Below are positions 15,079 through 22,057 of a stretch of DNA of 23,254 nucleotides, in pieces. This DNA comes from CAYOVG01 sp964407285 (GTDB lineage Bacteria > Desulfobacterota > Syntrophobacteria > Syntrophobacterales > Syntrophobacteraceae). The translations under genes were made by a program, and so were the position numbers. The stretch lies in contig CAYOVG010000063.1 in NCBI GenBank assembly GCA_964407285.1, positions 1-23,254 on the forward strand, given 5' to 3'. The notes below the pieces were generated by a model that was not told the DNA's origin, searched no databases, and worked only from the letters and a program-made list of their open reading frames with translations. How positions within the stretch are numbered: the first letter of the stretch is position 1; every line of letters begins with the position of its first letter.

Positions 15079-17246
15079 ACGGATCTTCTTGCGGAATCCG
15101 AAACGACGGCGGCGGGAGTCGTACAATTTTGCTCCACCCGCAGTTTCTCGCGACAATGCTTCTCGATGTTCTTGTACGTTTCCTTAATCGAGAAGTGAGG
15201 CCGAAAGTCGGTTGCCGTCAGGACGAACGACGAGATCTGGAAGAGAAGGTCCTGCGACGACGCAATGACCCGCCGCTCCAGGAGCCTCAGTATCCCCTTC
15301 AACCCCGCATCACGGACCTGCCAGAAGAAATGGTCCTTGAGTCCGAGCAGAGCGCTGAAGGCCCTTCCGTCTACTCCCACTTCGCCCAGCGCCCTGGCCG
15401 CCTCCACCACGACCTCGAAGGACCTGTCCTCCAACCGCCTGAGAAGCGCGTGCAGCCACACGTCCTTGCCCGCCAAATGCCGCCCGAAATGGGCAACGGC
15501 CCGGCAGGTCTGCGCCCGCACCTCGTAGTAGGGATCTTCCATGGCCACGAGCAGGTGCTCCTCGATTGCAGGGGTGAACTGATCCATCACCTGCAGGGCG
15601 CTGACGATGTTTCGCCGTATGAAGCCCACCTGCTGGAAGTCACCTCCGAGAAACCGCTTGATTCCCGACACCGGGGTCCGGTCCACCAGCATGTGCAGCA
15701 GGGCGGGAACCTTCTCGTGGTAGTGGGTCAGGCCCGTCAGCTTGATGCCGAGGTTTCGCTGCTGCCAGTCGGGATGGCTCAGGAGCCCCGCGGCCCTGTG
15801 CCGGTAGTAGGTGAGGTCGTTCTCGTCCCCCACGACCAGCATCGGGTTGTAGTAGTAGGGGGAACCGCACTGGGCCTTGCCAAGGGTCTGCAGCAACTTC
15901 TGATTGTTCAGCAGCGGCTTCAAAGGAAGACACGGGCAGCCCACTCCATTGTCGTAGCTATGGTCCCCGTAGAGTTCGCTCAGTATCCGCTCGTTCGAAT
16001 TCTTCCTCAGGAACTTGCGGCTGTGCGACGCCATTTCCGCCAGCCGCTCCGAATTCCCGATCAGGCGCAAGATCCGTTCCGCAAACTGGTGGCCGTCCAA
16101 CTTTTCGACCACTCGCCCGGCTTCCACGGTCACATCCTCGAAAAGGATCTCCGCGGCCCCGACATGCGTCATCGCGCGCGCGTTCATCACCTGGTGGTCG
16201 CCGGGAAGGTTCGGTTTCGGAATGAGCAGGGCGGGCTTGCCCAGCCTGCTGATTTCATTGAGGCTCCCCGCGCCGCTGCGGCAGACGATGAGGTCGCTCA
16301 CGGAATAGATGTTCTCGATATTGTGGAAGTAGTCCTGGCGGTAGTAGAAGCCGTCGAGCAGGGCCCGCTCCTCGGTGGTGAGAGCGTTCTCCAGGCGGGC
16401 TTCCGTGTCGGCCGCCGCATTGTAGCTTTCCGATCTGGCCATTCCCATGCCGTGAATTACGAAAAGCCGGTCCCGATGCGGCAGGAGGTACCGCAACGAA
16501 TCCACCACGGCCCGGTTGATGGTGCGCGCCCCTTGCGACCCGCCGAAGATGAAAACCACCTGCCGGCCTTCCGGTATTTTGAAGGACAGGTCCGCAAGGG
16601 CCTCCTCACGGGACTTGAGCGTGATGGAATGCCTTACCGGATACCCCACCACCACGCCGTTGGCGGGGAAAAAGGACAGCGTCTGCGGAAAAGTGAGAAG
16701 CACGCGGTCCACCCAGCGACCGAGCAGTCCGTTCAACTGTCCGGGGATGCTGTTTTGTTCGTGCAGGAATATCCGGACGGGAGCAATCCGCAAGAACCTC
16801 AGCAGCAAAGCGGCGAGGATCACGGGCGCGCTCACGTAGCCGCCGGTTGCGACCACCCAGCGGGGGGCGAACTTGAGGAGGATGACGACGGACTGGAGCA
16901 CCCCGATGCTCAACCGGACGAGAAACCGAACCAGCCGGGGCGACGGCCCGAGCCCCGGAAAGCCTTCGGACGAAACGAAGCGCAGCGGGTACCCCACCCT
17001 CTTTACGATTACCCCTTCCGCCTTGCCGCGAACTCCGACGTACAGGAAACCGCAGTTCGGCTCCCGGGCCTTTATGCCCTCGGCAATGGCGAGAGCGGGA
17101 TTGACGTGTCCCCCGGTGCCTCCCCCCGTAAGCACCACCCGGAACTCACCGGATGCGAGACGGCTCCAGCGTCGGGCGCACAGAAAGAACAAACCGGAAA
17201 CAAACAGGACCCCAGTCGTTACAATAATCCATAAATTCACAGGCAT
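15075..17246 (-). CDS. murG: MurG-type glycosyltransferase fused to a HEAT-like repeat domain
   Basis: This 723-residue protein is about twice the normal MurG length (~360). Residues 4-24 are a single N-terminal membrane anchor. Residues ~35-430 are MurG, which adds GlcNAc from UDP-GlcNAc to lipid I to give lipid II: GGGTGGHVNPALAIA (41-55), ATGGYVSAPV (133-142), HEQNSIPG (162-169), FGGSQGA, CRSGAGSLNEI and PGDHQVMNA are all present. The rest, ~450-690, is a helical region with HEAT-like repeats (VRAQTCRAVAHFGRHL, VVVEAARALGEVG, VRDAGLKGILRLLE), often a protein-interaction scaffold. The start ATG has only a weak ribosome binding site. It is coupled through a tiny ORF to mraY, so this could channel lipid I to lipid II at a membrane complex. 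It may be a specialised paralogue of a canonical MurG elsewhere. Confidence 0.88.
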   Translation of the reverse strand: MPVNLWIIVTTGVLFVSGLFFLCARRWSRLASGEFRVVLTGGGTGGHVNPALAIAEGIKAREPNCGFLYVGVRGKAEGVIVKRVGYPLRFVSSEGFPGLGPSPRLVRFLVRLSIGVLQSVVILLKFAPRWVVATGGYVSAPVILAALLLRFLRIAPVRIFLHEQNSIPGQLNGLLGRWVDRVLLTFPQTLSFFPANGVVVGYPVRHSITLKSREEALADLSFKIPEGRQVVFIFGGSQGARTINRAVVDSLRYLLPHRDRLFVIHGMGMARSESYNAAADTEARLENALTTEERALLDGFYYRQDYFHNIENIYSVSDLIVCRSGAGSLNEISRLGKPALLIPKPNLPGDHQVMNARAMTHVGAAEILFEDVTVEAGRVVEKLDGHQFAERILRLIGNSERLAEMASHSRKFLRKNSNERILSELYGDHSYDNGVGCPCLPLKPLLNNQKLLQTLGKAQCGSPYYYNPMLVVGDENDLTYYRHRAAGLLSHPDWQQRNLGIKLTGLTHYHEKVPALLHMLVDRTPVSGIKRFLGGDFQQVGFIRRNIVSALQVMDQFTPAIEEHLLVAMEDPYYEVRAQTCRAVAHFGRHLAGKDVWLHALLRRLEDRSFEVVVEAARALGEVGVDGRAFSALLGLKDHFFWQVRDAGLKGILRLLERRVIASSQDLLFQISSFVLTATDFRPHFSIKETYKNIEKHCREKLRVEQNCTTPAAVVSDSARRSV

Positions 17247-17254
17247 CGCTCATC

Positions 17255-17365
17255 GCGTTCGGGTTGCGTAATTCGGGTTGCGCGTTGCAGTTGCATGTTA
17301 CGGGTTGCGAGGTTCGTGTACTCGTAAGCCACCACGGGTTGCGTATTGCGGGTCGCCGGCCACGA
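17255..17365. repeat. Degenerate GGGTTGCG repeats in the purE-murG gap
   Basis: The 227-base gap between purE and murG contains several imperfect copies of CGGGTTGCG (near 17259, 17272, 17301, 17335 and a variant at 17349) separated by short variable sequence with GCGTTGCA-type pieces. They look like a decayed short-period repeat rather than regulatory sites. No terminator with a T-run (reading on the minus strand) was found after purE, so whether murG is read from the purine operon is unclear. The rest of the gap shows no gene. Confidence 0.5.
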
Positions 17366-17473
17366 TCCCCGCGTTTCGCATTCCACGAGCGCATGCGGCA
17401 TCGTCGCGGCCCCCCGGCAAAGACGGCCGTACTACGGGCCGTACGCGCATTTCAGCCTTCGATCCCGTGCTTG

Positions 17474-17986
17474 CTAAAGGTTCTCCAGCATCTTCCGGTT
17501 CTTTTCCATGACTCCAGCGGCGAGCTTCTCCTTATGCTTCACCAGTTTCTCCGCAAGAGCCGGGTCGCTCGCCGCCAGAATCTGGACCGCGAAGATCCCG
17601 GCGTTCCGCGCCCCCCCCTTTCCGATGGCCATCGTGGCCACCGGGATGCCGGGCGGCATCTGCACGATGGAAAGAAGTGAATCCATGCCCTTGAGCGGAG
17701 ATGAATCGATAGGCACGCCTATCACCGGCAGCGTCGTCTCGGCGGCAATTACGCCGCCAAGGTGCGCGGCCCAGCCCGCTCCGGCAATGAGCACCTTTAT
17801 TCCCCGTTCCGAGGCCTTTCGCGCATAATCGGATGTCTGCGCGGGAGACCTGTGAGCGGATAGAATGCGCGCCTCGAACGGGACTCCGAATTCACTCAGA
17901 GCATTCATCGCTTCCTGCATGACGGGAAGGTCGGAATCGCTCCCCATGACGATGCCCACCAGCGGGGCCTTGTTCGCTTCAGCCAT
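17474..17986 (-). CDS. purE: N5-carboxyaminoimidazole ribonucleotide mutase (PurE class I)
   Basis: This is a 170-residue protein, normal for PurE. It interconverts N5-CAIR and CAIR in de novo purine synthesis. The N-terminus shows VGIVMGSDSDLPVM (10-23), the phosphate-binding start, then ILSAHRSPAQT with catalytic H45, and AGWAAHLGGVIAAETTLPVIGVP followed by DSLLSIVQMPPGIPVATMAI, as in class I enzymes. No purK is in the window, so partner supply is unknown. It is preceded by purD with 33 bases between and appears to end the cooC-purH-purD-purE operon. Start ATG at 17986 has a modest GGAAAAGAG upstream. Confidence 0.95.
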   Translation of the reverse strand: MAEANKAPLVGIVMGSDSDLPVMQEAMNALSEFGVPFEARILSAHRSPAQTSDYARKASERGIKVLIAGAGWAAHLGGVIAAETTLPVIGVPIDSSPLKGMDSLLSIVQMPPGIPVATMAIGKGGARNAGIFAVQILAASDPALAEKLVKHKEKLAAGVMEKNRKMLENL

Positions 17987-18019
17987 AAGTCTCTTTTCCT
18001 CCGATGTTTCCTTAATTTT

Positions 18020-19315
18020 CTATACCAGTCCGATATCACTCCGGTAGTACAGCCCCTCGAACGACACTTTTTCCATCTCCCGGTAGGCGACGGCGCGCGC
18101 ATCGGCCAAGGTGTCCCCCGTGCTCACGATGCCGAACACCCGGCCTCCCGTGGTGATGAACCGTCCCTGCTCATCCAGGCCGGTGCCGGAATGGAAGACC
18201 GGGCATGACGGATCGACGAGGTCGAGCCCGCCGATGGGCACTCCGATTTTGTACCTGTCCGGATACCCCTTGTACCACCCCTTCTTCCCTTTCGTCCGCC
18301 CGCTTATGGCGATGAGGCAGAGCCTGTGCCGGGGGTCCCATTCGGGACTGATTTCCCCGAGTTTTCCGGTCAGGATCGCTTCCGAAATATCGACGAGATC
18401 GGTCCGCAACCGCGGCAAAATGACCTGGGCTTCGGGGTCTCCCAGCCGAATGTTGATTTCGAGCACATACGGGGTGATCCCGGACGCCTCTTCGACGAGC
18501 ATGAGTCCCAGGTAGAGGATTCCGCGGTACGGCATGTCGTATTTCTCGCGGACCCCGCGGACCAGCGGTTCCGCCACCCGGTCCATGATGGTCCGCACAA
18601 GGGAATCATCCAGCCAGGGGTGCGGGGAATACGATCCCATACCGCCCGTGTTCTTGCCTTCATCGTTATCGCGGGCGCGCTTATAGTCCTGCGCCGCCAC
18701 CATGGGGACGACCGTGTATCCGTCCGTGAAGCAGAAAAACGAAAGCTCCCGTCCGTAGAGGCGCTTCTCGATGTCCACGCGGGCTCCGGCGTCGCCGAAG
18801 ACGCGGTCCACCATGATATCGCGGACCGCCTGCTCCGCTTCCTCGACGCTCCCGCAGACGAGCGACCCCTTCCCCGCCGCCAGGCCGTCCGCCTTCACCA
18901 CCACCTCGTACCCCACCTGCCGCACGTACCGGAGGGCACGTTCGGGATCGGAGAAGACTTCGAATTCCGGGACCGGAATACCCAGTTCCCGCATCATCGT
19001 CTTGGCGTCGCACTTGCTCGATTCCAGGCGGCTCGCGCGAACGTTGGGGCCGATTATGGCGAGGCCTTTCTTCTCGAACAGGTCCACGATCCCGGAAGAA
19101 AGAGGTTTCTCCGGGCCGACGAACGTGAGGTCGATCCGCTCCTTTTCGGCGAAAGCGGCCATCTCCTCGACTGTTTTGGCGTCCACGCAGGCGGCGGTTC
19201 GAGCGATTCCCGCATTGCCGTGAGCCACATAGACCTTCTCCACCCGCCCGCTTTGAGCGAATTTCCAGGCAATAGCGTGGTCCCGCCCCCCGCTGCCTAT
19301 GACGAGCACTTTCAT
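18020..19315 (-). CDS. purD: Phosphoribosylamine-glycine ligase (GARS, PurD)
   Basis: This is a 431-residue, full-length, ATP-grasp enzyme that joins phosphoribosylamine and glycine to give GAR, step two of purine synthesis. The N-domain begins MKVLVIGSGGRDHAIAWK (the usual motif is GGREHA). Further motifs are VGPEKPLSSGIVD, the ATP-grasp VVVKADGLAAGKGSLVC, FTDGYTVVPMVAAQDYKRA, EGKNTGGMGSYSP and EINIRLGDPEAQ for the metal site. GGAGAAAG lies upstream of the ATG. It is 38 bases after purH and 33 bases before purE, in one transcription unit with them. Confidence 0.96.
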   Translation of the reverse strand: MKVLVIGSGGRDHAIAWKFAQSGRVEKVYVAHGNAGIARTAACVDAKTVEEMAAFAEKERIDLTFVGPEKPLSSGIVDLFEKKGLAIIGPNVRASRLESSKCDAKTMMRELGIPVPEFEVFSDPERALRYVRQVGYEVVVKADGLAAGKGSLVCGSVEEAEQAVRDIMVDRVFGDAGARVDIEKRLYGRELSFFCFTDGYTVVPMVAAQDYKRARDNDEGKNTGGMGSYSPHPWLDDSLVRTIMDRVAEPLVRGVREKYDMPYRGILYLGLMLVEEASGITPYVLEINIRLGDPEAQVILPRLRTDLVDISEAILTGKLGEISPEWDPRHRLCLIAISGRTKGKKGWYKGYPDRYKIGVPIGGLDLVDPSCPVFHSGTGLDEQGRFITTGGRVFGIVSTGDTLADARAVAYREMEKVSFEGLYYRSDIGLV

Positions 19316-19353
19316 CAGGGTGCTTTCTCCTTTGACTGTCCTGTCAACTCTAC

Positions 19354-19959
19354 TTACTTAGCGGCCCGAGTCACGCCCTCGAGATAATCGCAGATCATTC
19401 CGTCATAGACATGGGTCAGGCAAAACGCCTTCCGGGCCAGTTCCAGGAGGGTTTTCCCGGAAAGAGACCCCTTGGAGCTTTCCATCTCCCCGAGGATGGC
19501 GGGATAATCGTCCGGGTCCGTCACCACGGCCACGAAACGCGAGTTTTTCGCCGCCGCCCGGATGAGGGTGGGACCGCCGATGTCGATGTTTTCGATGGCT
19601 TCCTCGAGGGTGCAGCCGGGCTTCGCAACGGTTTTGGCGAAGGCGTAGAGGTTCACCACCACCATGTCGATGGGTTCGATCCCGTGCCGGGCCATGGTGC
19701 TCACGTGCTCCGCGTTGTCCCTGATGCCGAGGATTCCGCCGTGGATCTTCGGGTGCAGCGTCTTCACCCGGCCGTCCAGCATTTCGGGAAATCCCGTATA
19801 GTCCGAAACCTCGGTGATGTCCAGGCCGCTTTCCCGAAGCGTTTTGGCGGTGCCCCCCGTCGAGAGCATCTGCACGCCGAAACCCGCGAGACCCTTGGCG
19901 AATTCCACCAGGCCACTCTTATCCGTTACGCTCATGAGAGCACGACGAACAGCGATCAT
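19354..19959 (-). CDS. purH: Stand-alone IMP cyclohydrolase domain (PurH N-terminal part)
   Basis: The 201-residue protein covers only the MGS-like IMP cyclohydrolase domain of PurH: RRALMSVTDKSGLVEFAKGL, LSTGGTAKTLRESG, GRVKTLHPKIHGGILGIRD, VVVNLYAF, IDIGGPTLIRAAAKN. It closes the ring of FAICAR to make IMP. Bifunctional PurH is ~510-530 residues; the AICAR formyltransferase domain is absent, with a clean TAA and no formyltransferase fragment downstream before purD. The formyltransferase step must be encoded elsewhere, as a separate PurH-C-like protein or PurP. Its ATG is two bases after the cooC stop, with AGGAG inside cooC, so the genes are coupled. Confidence 0.9.
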   Translation of the reverse strand: MIAVRRALMSVTDKSGLVEFAKGLAGFGVQMLSTGGTAKTLRESGLDITEVSDYTGFPEMLDGRVKTLHPKIHGGILGIRDNAEHVSTMARHGIEPIDMVVVNLYAFAKTVAKPGCTLEEAIENIDIGGPTLIRAAAKNSRFVAVVTDPDDYPAILGEMESSKGSLSGKTLLELARKAFCLTHVYDGMICDYLEGVTRAAK

Positions 19960-19961
19960 GC

Positions 19962-20729
19962 TTAATCTCCTTTTCCGTTCCCCTGGAATATACCGTCGAA
20001 CAGGGCTTCGGCATTCTTTATGATGGGTGTGTCCTCGGGAAGATTGGAGGTCGGCTTGCCTTCGGCGTCGTACCGGGCGAGAAGGTCGTCCTCGGGAAGG
20101 ACGGCGATGTTCCGCTCCCCGAACGTATCGACGACTTCCTGGGGCCAGGACGCGGGCCGCTCCCTCACCTGGTTCACCACGAGGATCATCTTCTCGACCC
20201 GGATGGGGAGCCCGCGGACGAGTTCCGCGATGCGGCAGGCGGCGGACATGCCCCTGCGACTCGGGTCGGAGACCACGAGGAGCAGGTCGATATCTTTCTG
20301 AGTGAGCCTGCTGAAGTGCTCCATCCCCGCCTCGTTGTCCACGACCAGGTACTTGTAGTTCTTCATGAGGCGGTCCATGAGATGGCTGAGGATGTTGTTG
20401 GCGGCGCAGTAGCACCCCGCGCCTTCCGGCCTGCCCATGGCGATGAGATCGTAGCCTTTGTTCTCCACCAGGGCTTCCTCGAATTTAAGTTCCATGTAGA
20501 CGTCCTTGGTCATGCCGGTGGGAACGTCGTCGGTCTTCATCAACTCGCGCGCATCGGCGAGGGTGCTTTCCAGGGACACGCCAAGCACGTCGTTCAGGTT
20601 GGAGTTGGAATCTCCGTCAACAGCCAGCACGGGCGTCATGCCTTTTTTGATCAGGTACTTGATCAAAAGACCCGCCAGGGTGGTTTTTCCGGTCCCGCCT
20701 TTGCCGCCAAACGCAACTGCATAACTCAC
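19962..20729 (-). CDS. cooC: CooC-type CO dehydrogenase maturation ATPase
   Basis: This 255-residue SIMIBI ATPase starts at GTG, six bases after GGAGG. The deviant Walker A AFGGKGGTGKTT (6-17) has the signature Lys K10. VDGDSNSNLNDVLG follows, and the hallmark CxC is in GRPEGAGCYC (C106, C108), which in CooC dimers binds nickel. KYLVVDNEAGMEHFSR is switch II. CooC-type proteins use ATP hydrolysis to insert Ni into the C-cluster of carbon monoxide dehydrogenase, as in the Wood-Ljungdahl pathway (which syntrophic and sulfate-reducing bacteria often use to oxidise acetate). No CODH gene is in the window; instead it leads an operon of purine genes. An alternative assignment is another nickel or iron-sulfur insertion ATPase of this class. 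Confidence 0.88.
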   Translation of the reverse strand: MSYAVAFGGKGGTGKTTLAGLLIKYLIKKGMTPVLAVDGDSNSNLNDVLGVSLESTLADARELMKTDDVPTGMTKDVYMELKFEEALVENKGYDLIAMGRPEGAGCYCAANNILSHLMDRLMKNYKYLVVDNEAGMEHFSRLTQKDIDLLLVVSDPSRRGMSAACRIAELVRGLPIRVEKMILVVNQVRERPASWPQEVVDTFGERNIAVLPEDDLLARYDAEGKPTSNLPEDTPIIKNAEALFDGIFQGNGKGD

Positions 20730-20777
20730 AAAAGTCCTCCTTCATATCCGAACCTATCCGGTTGTTGGAATCCGCAC

Positions 20778-20805
20778 ATCTTATTCATATTGAAGCTCGT
20801 GTCAA
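20778..20805 (-). promoter_or_regulatory. Sigma70-type promoter for cooC-purH-purD-purE
   Basis: Reading the minus strand there is a perfect -35 TTGACA (20805-20800), a 16-base spacer and a -10 TAAGAT (20783-20778). Transcription would start near 20771, leaving a ~40-base leader before the GTG of cooC. No purine riboswitch or PurR-like operator was recognised in the short leader. Confidence 0.6.
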
Positions 20806-20880
20806 CCCGGCCTTTTCACCCGCGCGCCGTCCGGCCGGGCGGGGGGTCCCGCGGTCGCGCGCGCTTAAGGCATCAGCGCA

Positions 20881-21325
20881 TCAGCGCAACTTTGCCGGTC
20901 TCGACCCGGCGAGATGAATCCAGAACCCGGCGCATATCCCCCAGACCGCATTGTAAAAGAAGACGAACAGGGGAGTGAAGCCTCCGGGAGGGCGCCCCAC
21001 GGCCCCTTTGTCGATCAGCGCCGGGAATACACAGAAGAGCGCGAACAGGGCGGGGACGATGCCGAAGACGACGCCGCGAACGAACACCTCTTTGACGAAC
21101 CAGCCCCGGCCCCGGGCGGGAACCAGGAAAAGCGGCCCCCACAGCCCTCCCCGGGCAAGCCTCCGGTACAGGAACCAGGGGGGTCCAGGCCGGGGCGATC
21201 TTCACCCCGAACATCCGAGGAACGCCCTTGACTCCCATGTGCCATACCAGCGCCGAATTCACCAATGCTCCCACGCAACCGCAGGCAGAGCAAACGCTTG
21301 CCCCACGGGGACCGATGCGGGCCAT
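20881..21325 (-). pseudogene. Small membrane protein with a frameshift at a G6 tract
   Basis: Two overlapping minus-strand frames join into one ~147-residue protein if one base is removed from GGGGGG at 21178-21183. The first frame gives MARIGPRGASVCSACGCVGA, then LVNSALVWHMGVKG and KIAPAW. The second gives WFLYRRLARGGLWGPLFLVP, FVRGVVFGIVPALFALFCVF and LFVFFYNAVWGICAGFWIHL, three or more membrane helices. The total length after correction is an exact codon multiple. I do not know the family. The Cys-rich N-terminus (CSACGC) recalls a small metal or disulfide site. The shift could be a true mutation, phase variation at the homopolymer, or a sequencing error. Confidence 0.55.
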
Positions 21326-21384
21326 TATAAACCCTTTCACGAACAGGCAGCCGGGTGTTGCCGTTGCTATCCACGCTCAGAAAA

Positions 21385-21490
21385 GGCATGGTTCATAGGC
21401 CATGTGTTCGAGGTAACGCTCGAGAGGACTCACCGTCATTCCCGCGCAAGCGGGGGCGACTCTTAAGTGTTACCCTGCTTTAAACCACGC
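21385..21490 (+). mobile_element. MITE-like repeat element, copy 1 (short form)
   Basis: The element runs from GGCATGGTTCATAGGCC to TTTAAACCACGC, imperfect terminal inverted repeats. It carries ACGCTCGAGAGGACTCACCG, then a REP-like CATTCCCGCGCAAGCGGG hairpin, then CTTAAGTGTTACCC. It is bounded by direct repeats TCAGAAAA (21377-21384 and 21491-21498); the repeat extends leftward to 14 bp because the left flank also reads CCACGC. Copy 2 in the opposite orientation shares the whole layout at roughly 80-85 percent. It has no coding capacity. Confidence 0.7.
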
Positions 21491-21642
21491 TCAGAAAAAC
21501 TAGATAACATAAATCGAAAAATTCAAAAAGCAGTGTGGCCGGACAAAAGCACCGCGGCGGGACAAAAATGATGTTCGGCGTTCAATGCAATTGAGCTCAA
21601 TTCAGTGCGGCGTGGCGACGGAAAGGGGCGGGAACCTCGAAA

Positions 21643-21790
21643 CCTCCACGGACTTTCACAGGCATCCATGGACTTTCATGGACATCCATGTACCTTCAGA
21701 CCTTCATGGACCTTCGTAGACCTCCATGGACTTCCATAGACATCCACGGACCTTTATGGATCTTCGGTGGACATCCATGGACCTCCACGG
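21643..21790. repeat. 10-bp tandem repeat (about 15 degenerate units)
   Basis: About 15 contiguous units of consensus TYCATGGACY fill this stretch, for example TCCATGGACT, TTCATGGACA, TTCATGGACC, TCCATAGACA and TCCATGGACC, with one unit short by two bases and one long by one. A 10-bp period rotates the reading frame and is near one helical turn, so a DNA-structure or protein-binding role is more plausible than coding. It lies between the two MITE-like copies. The flanking spacer 21499-21642 is AT-richer and shows no gene. Confidence 0.85.
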
Positions 21791-21821
21791 GAGACCACCA
21801 CCGATTCGAATGGCGAATGAG

Positions 21822-22021
21822 GGCATGGTTCAAAATGGGGCAGCACTTAAGCCGTCGCCCCCGCGAAGCTTGTCCCCGCCTGCGCGGGGACAAGCTTCGC
21901 GGGGGTCCGGGAAACCTTGAAAGGACTGGATTCCCACGCATGCGGGAATGACGATAAGTCCTCTGAATGACGATGAGTCCTCTCGAGTGTTGCCTCAAGC
22001 ACATAGCCTTTAAACCATGCC
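21822..22021 (-). mobile_element. MITE-like repeat element, copy 2 (long form)
   Basis: This 200-bp copy starts GGCATGGTTCAAAA and ends TTTAAACCATGCC, with the first nine bases exactly inverted at the other end. It is flanked by a perfect 8-bp direct repeat CGAATGAG (21814-21821 and 22022-22029), as expected for a target duplication. Read on the minus strand it aligns end to end with copy 1: GGCTATGTGCTTGAGGCAAC, CTCGAGAGGACTCATCGTCA, the REP-like hairpin and CTTAAGTGCTGCCCC. It is longer because of an extra repeat of the GGACTCATCGTCATT segment and a 22-bp perfect hairpin. No transposase is encoded. It ends 36 bases past the gldA stop. Confidence 0.8.
21858..21905. repeat. 22-bp perfect hairpin within MITE copy 2
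   Basis: Bases 21858-21879 are exactly complementary to 21884-21905 around a CTGC loop; the stem includes GCGAAGCTTGTCCCCGC. No T-run follows on either strand. Copy 1 lacks it, so it looks like a REP-type insertion or an expanded arm inside the element. It could still act as a stem that ends or protects the gldA transcript, which runs toward it. Confidence 0.8.
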
Positions 22022-22057
22022 CGAATGAGCGTACTCTCCGGCCCGAGTCCCTATCCC

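Noticed and set aside
14904..17234. 776-codon open frame antisense to murG
   Set aside because: It lies opposite a gene with every MurG motif and has the His/Arg/Gly/Pro-rich look of antisense translation.
21643..21790. Tandem repeat as a CRISPR array or a coding repeat
   Set aside because: Units are 10 bp with no spacers, and a 10-bp period changes frame every unit.
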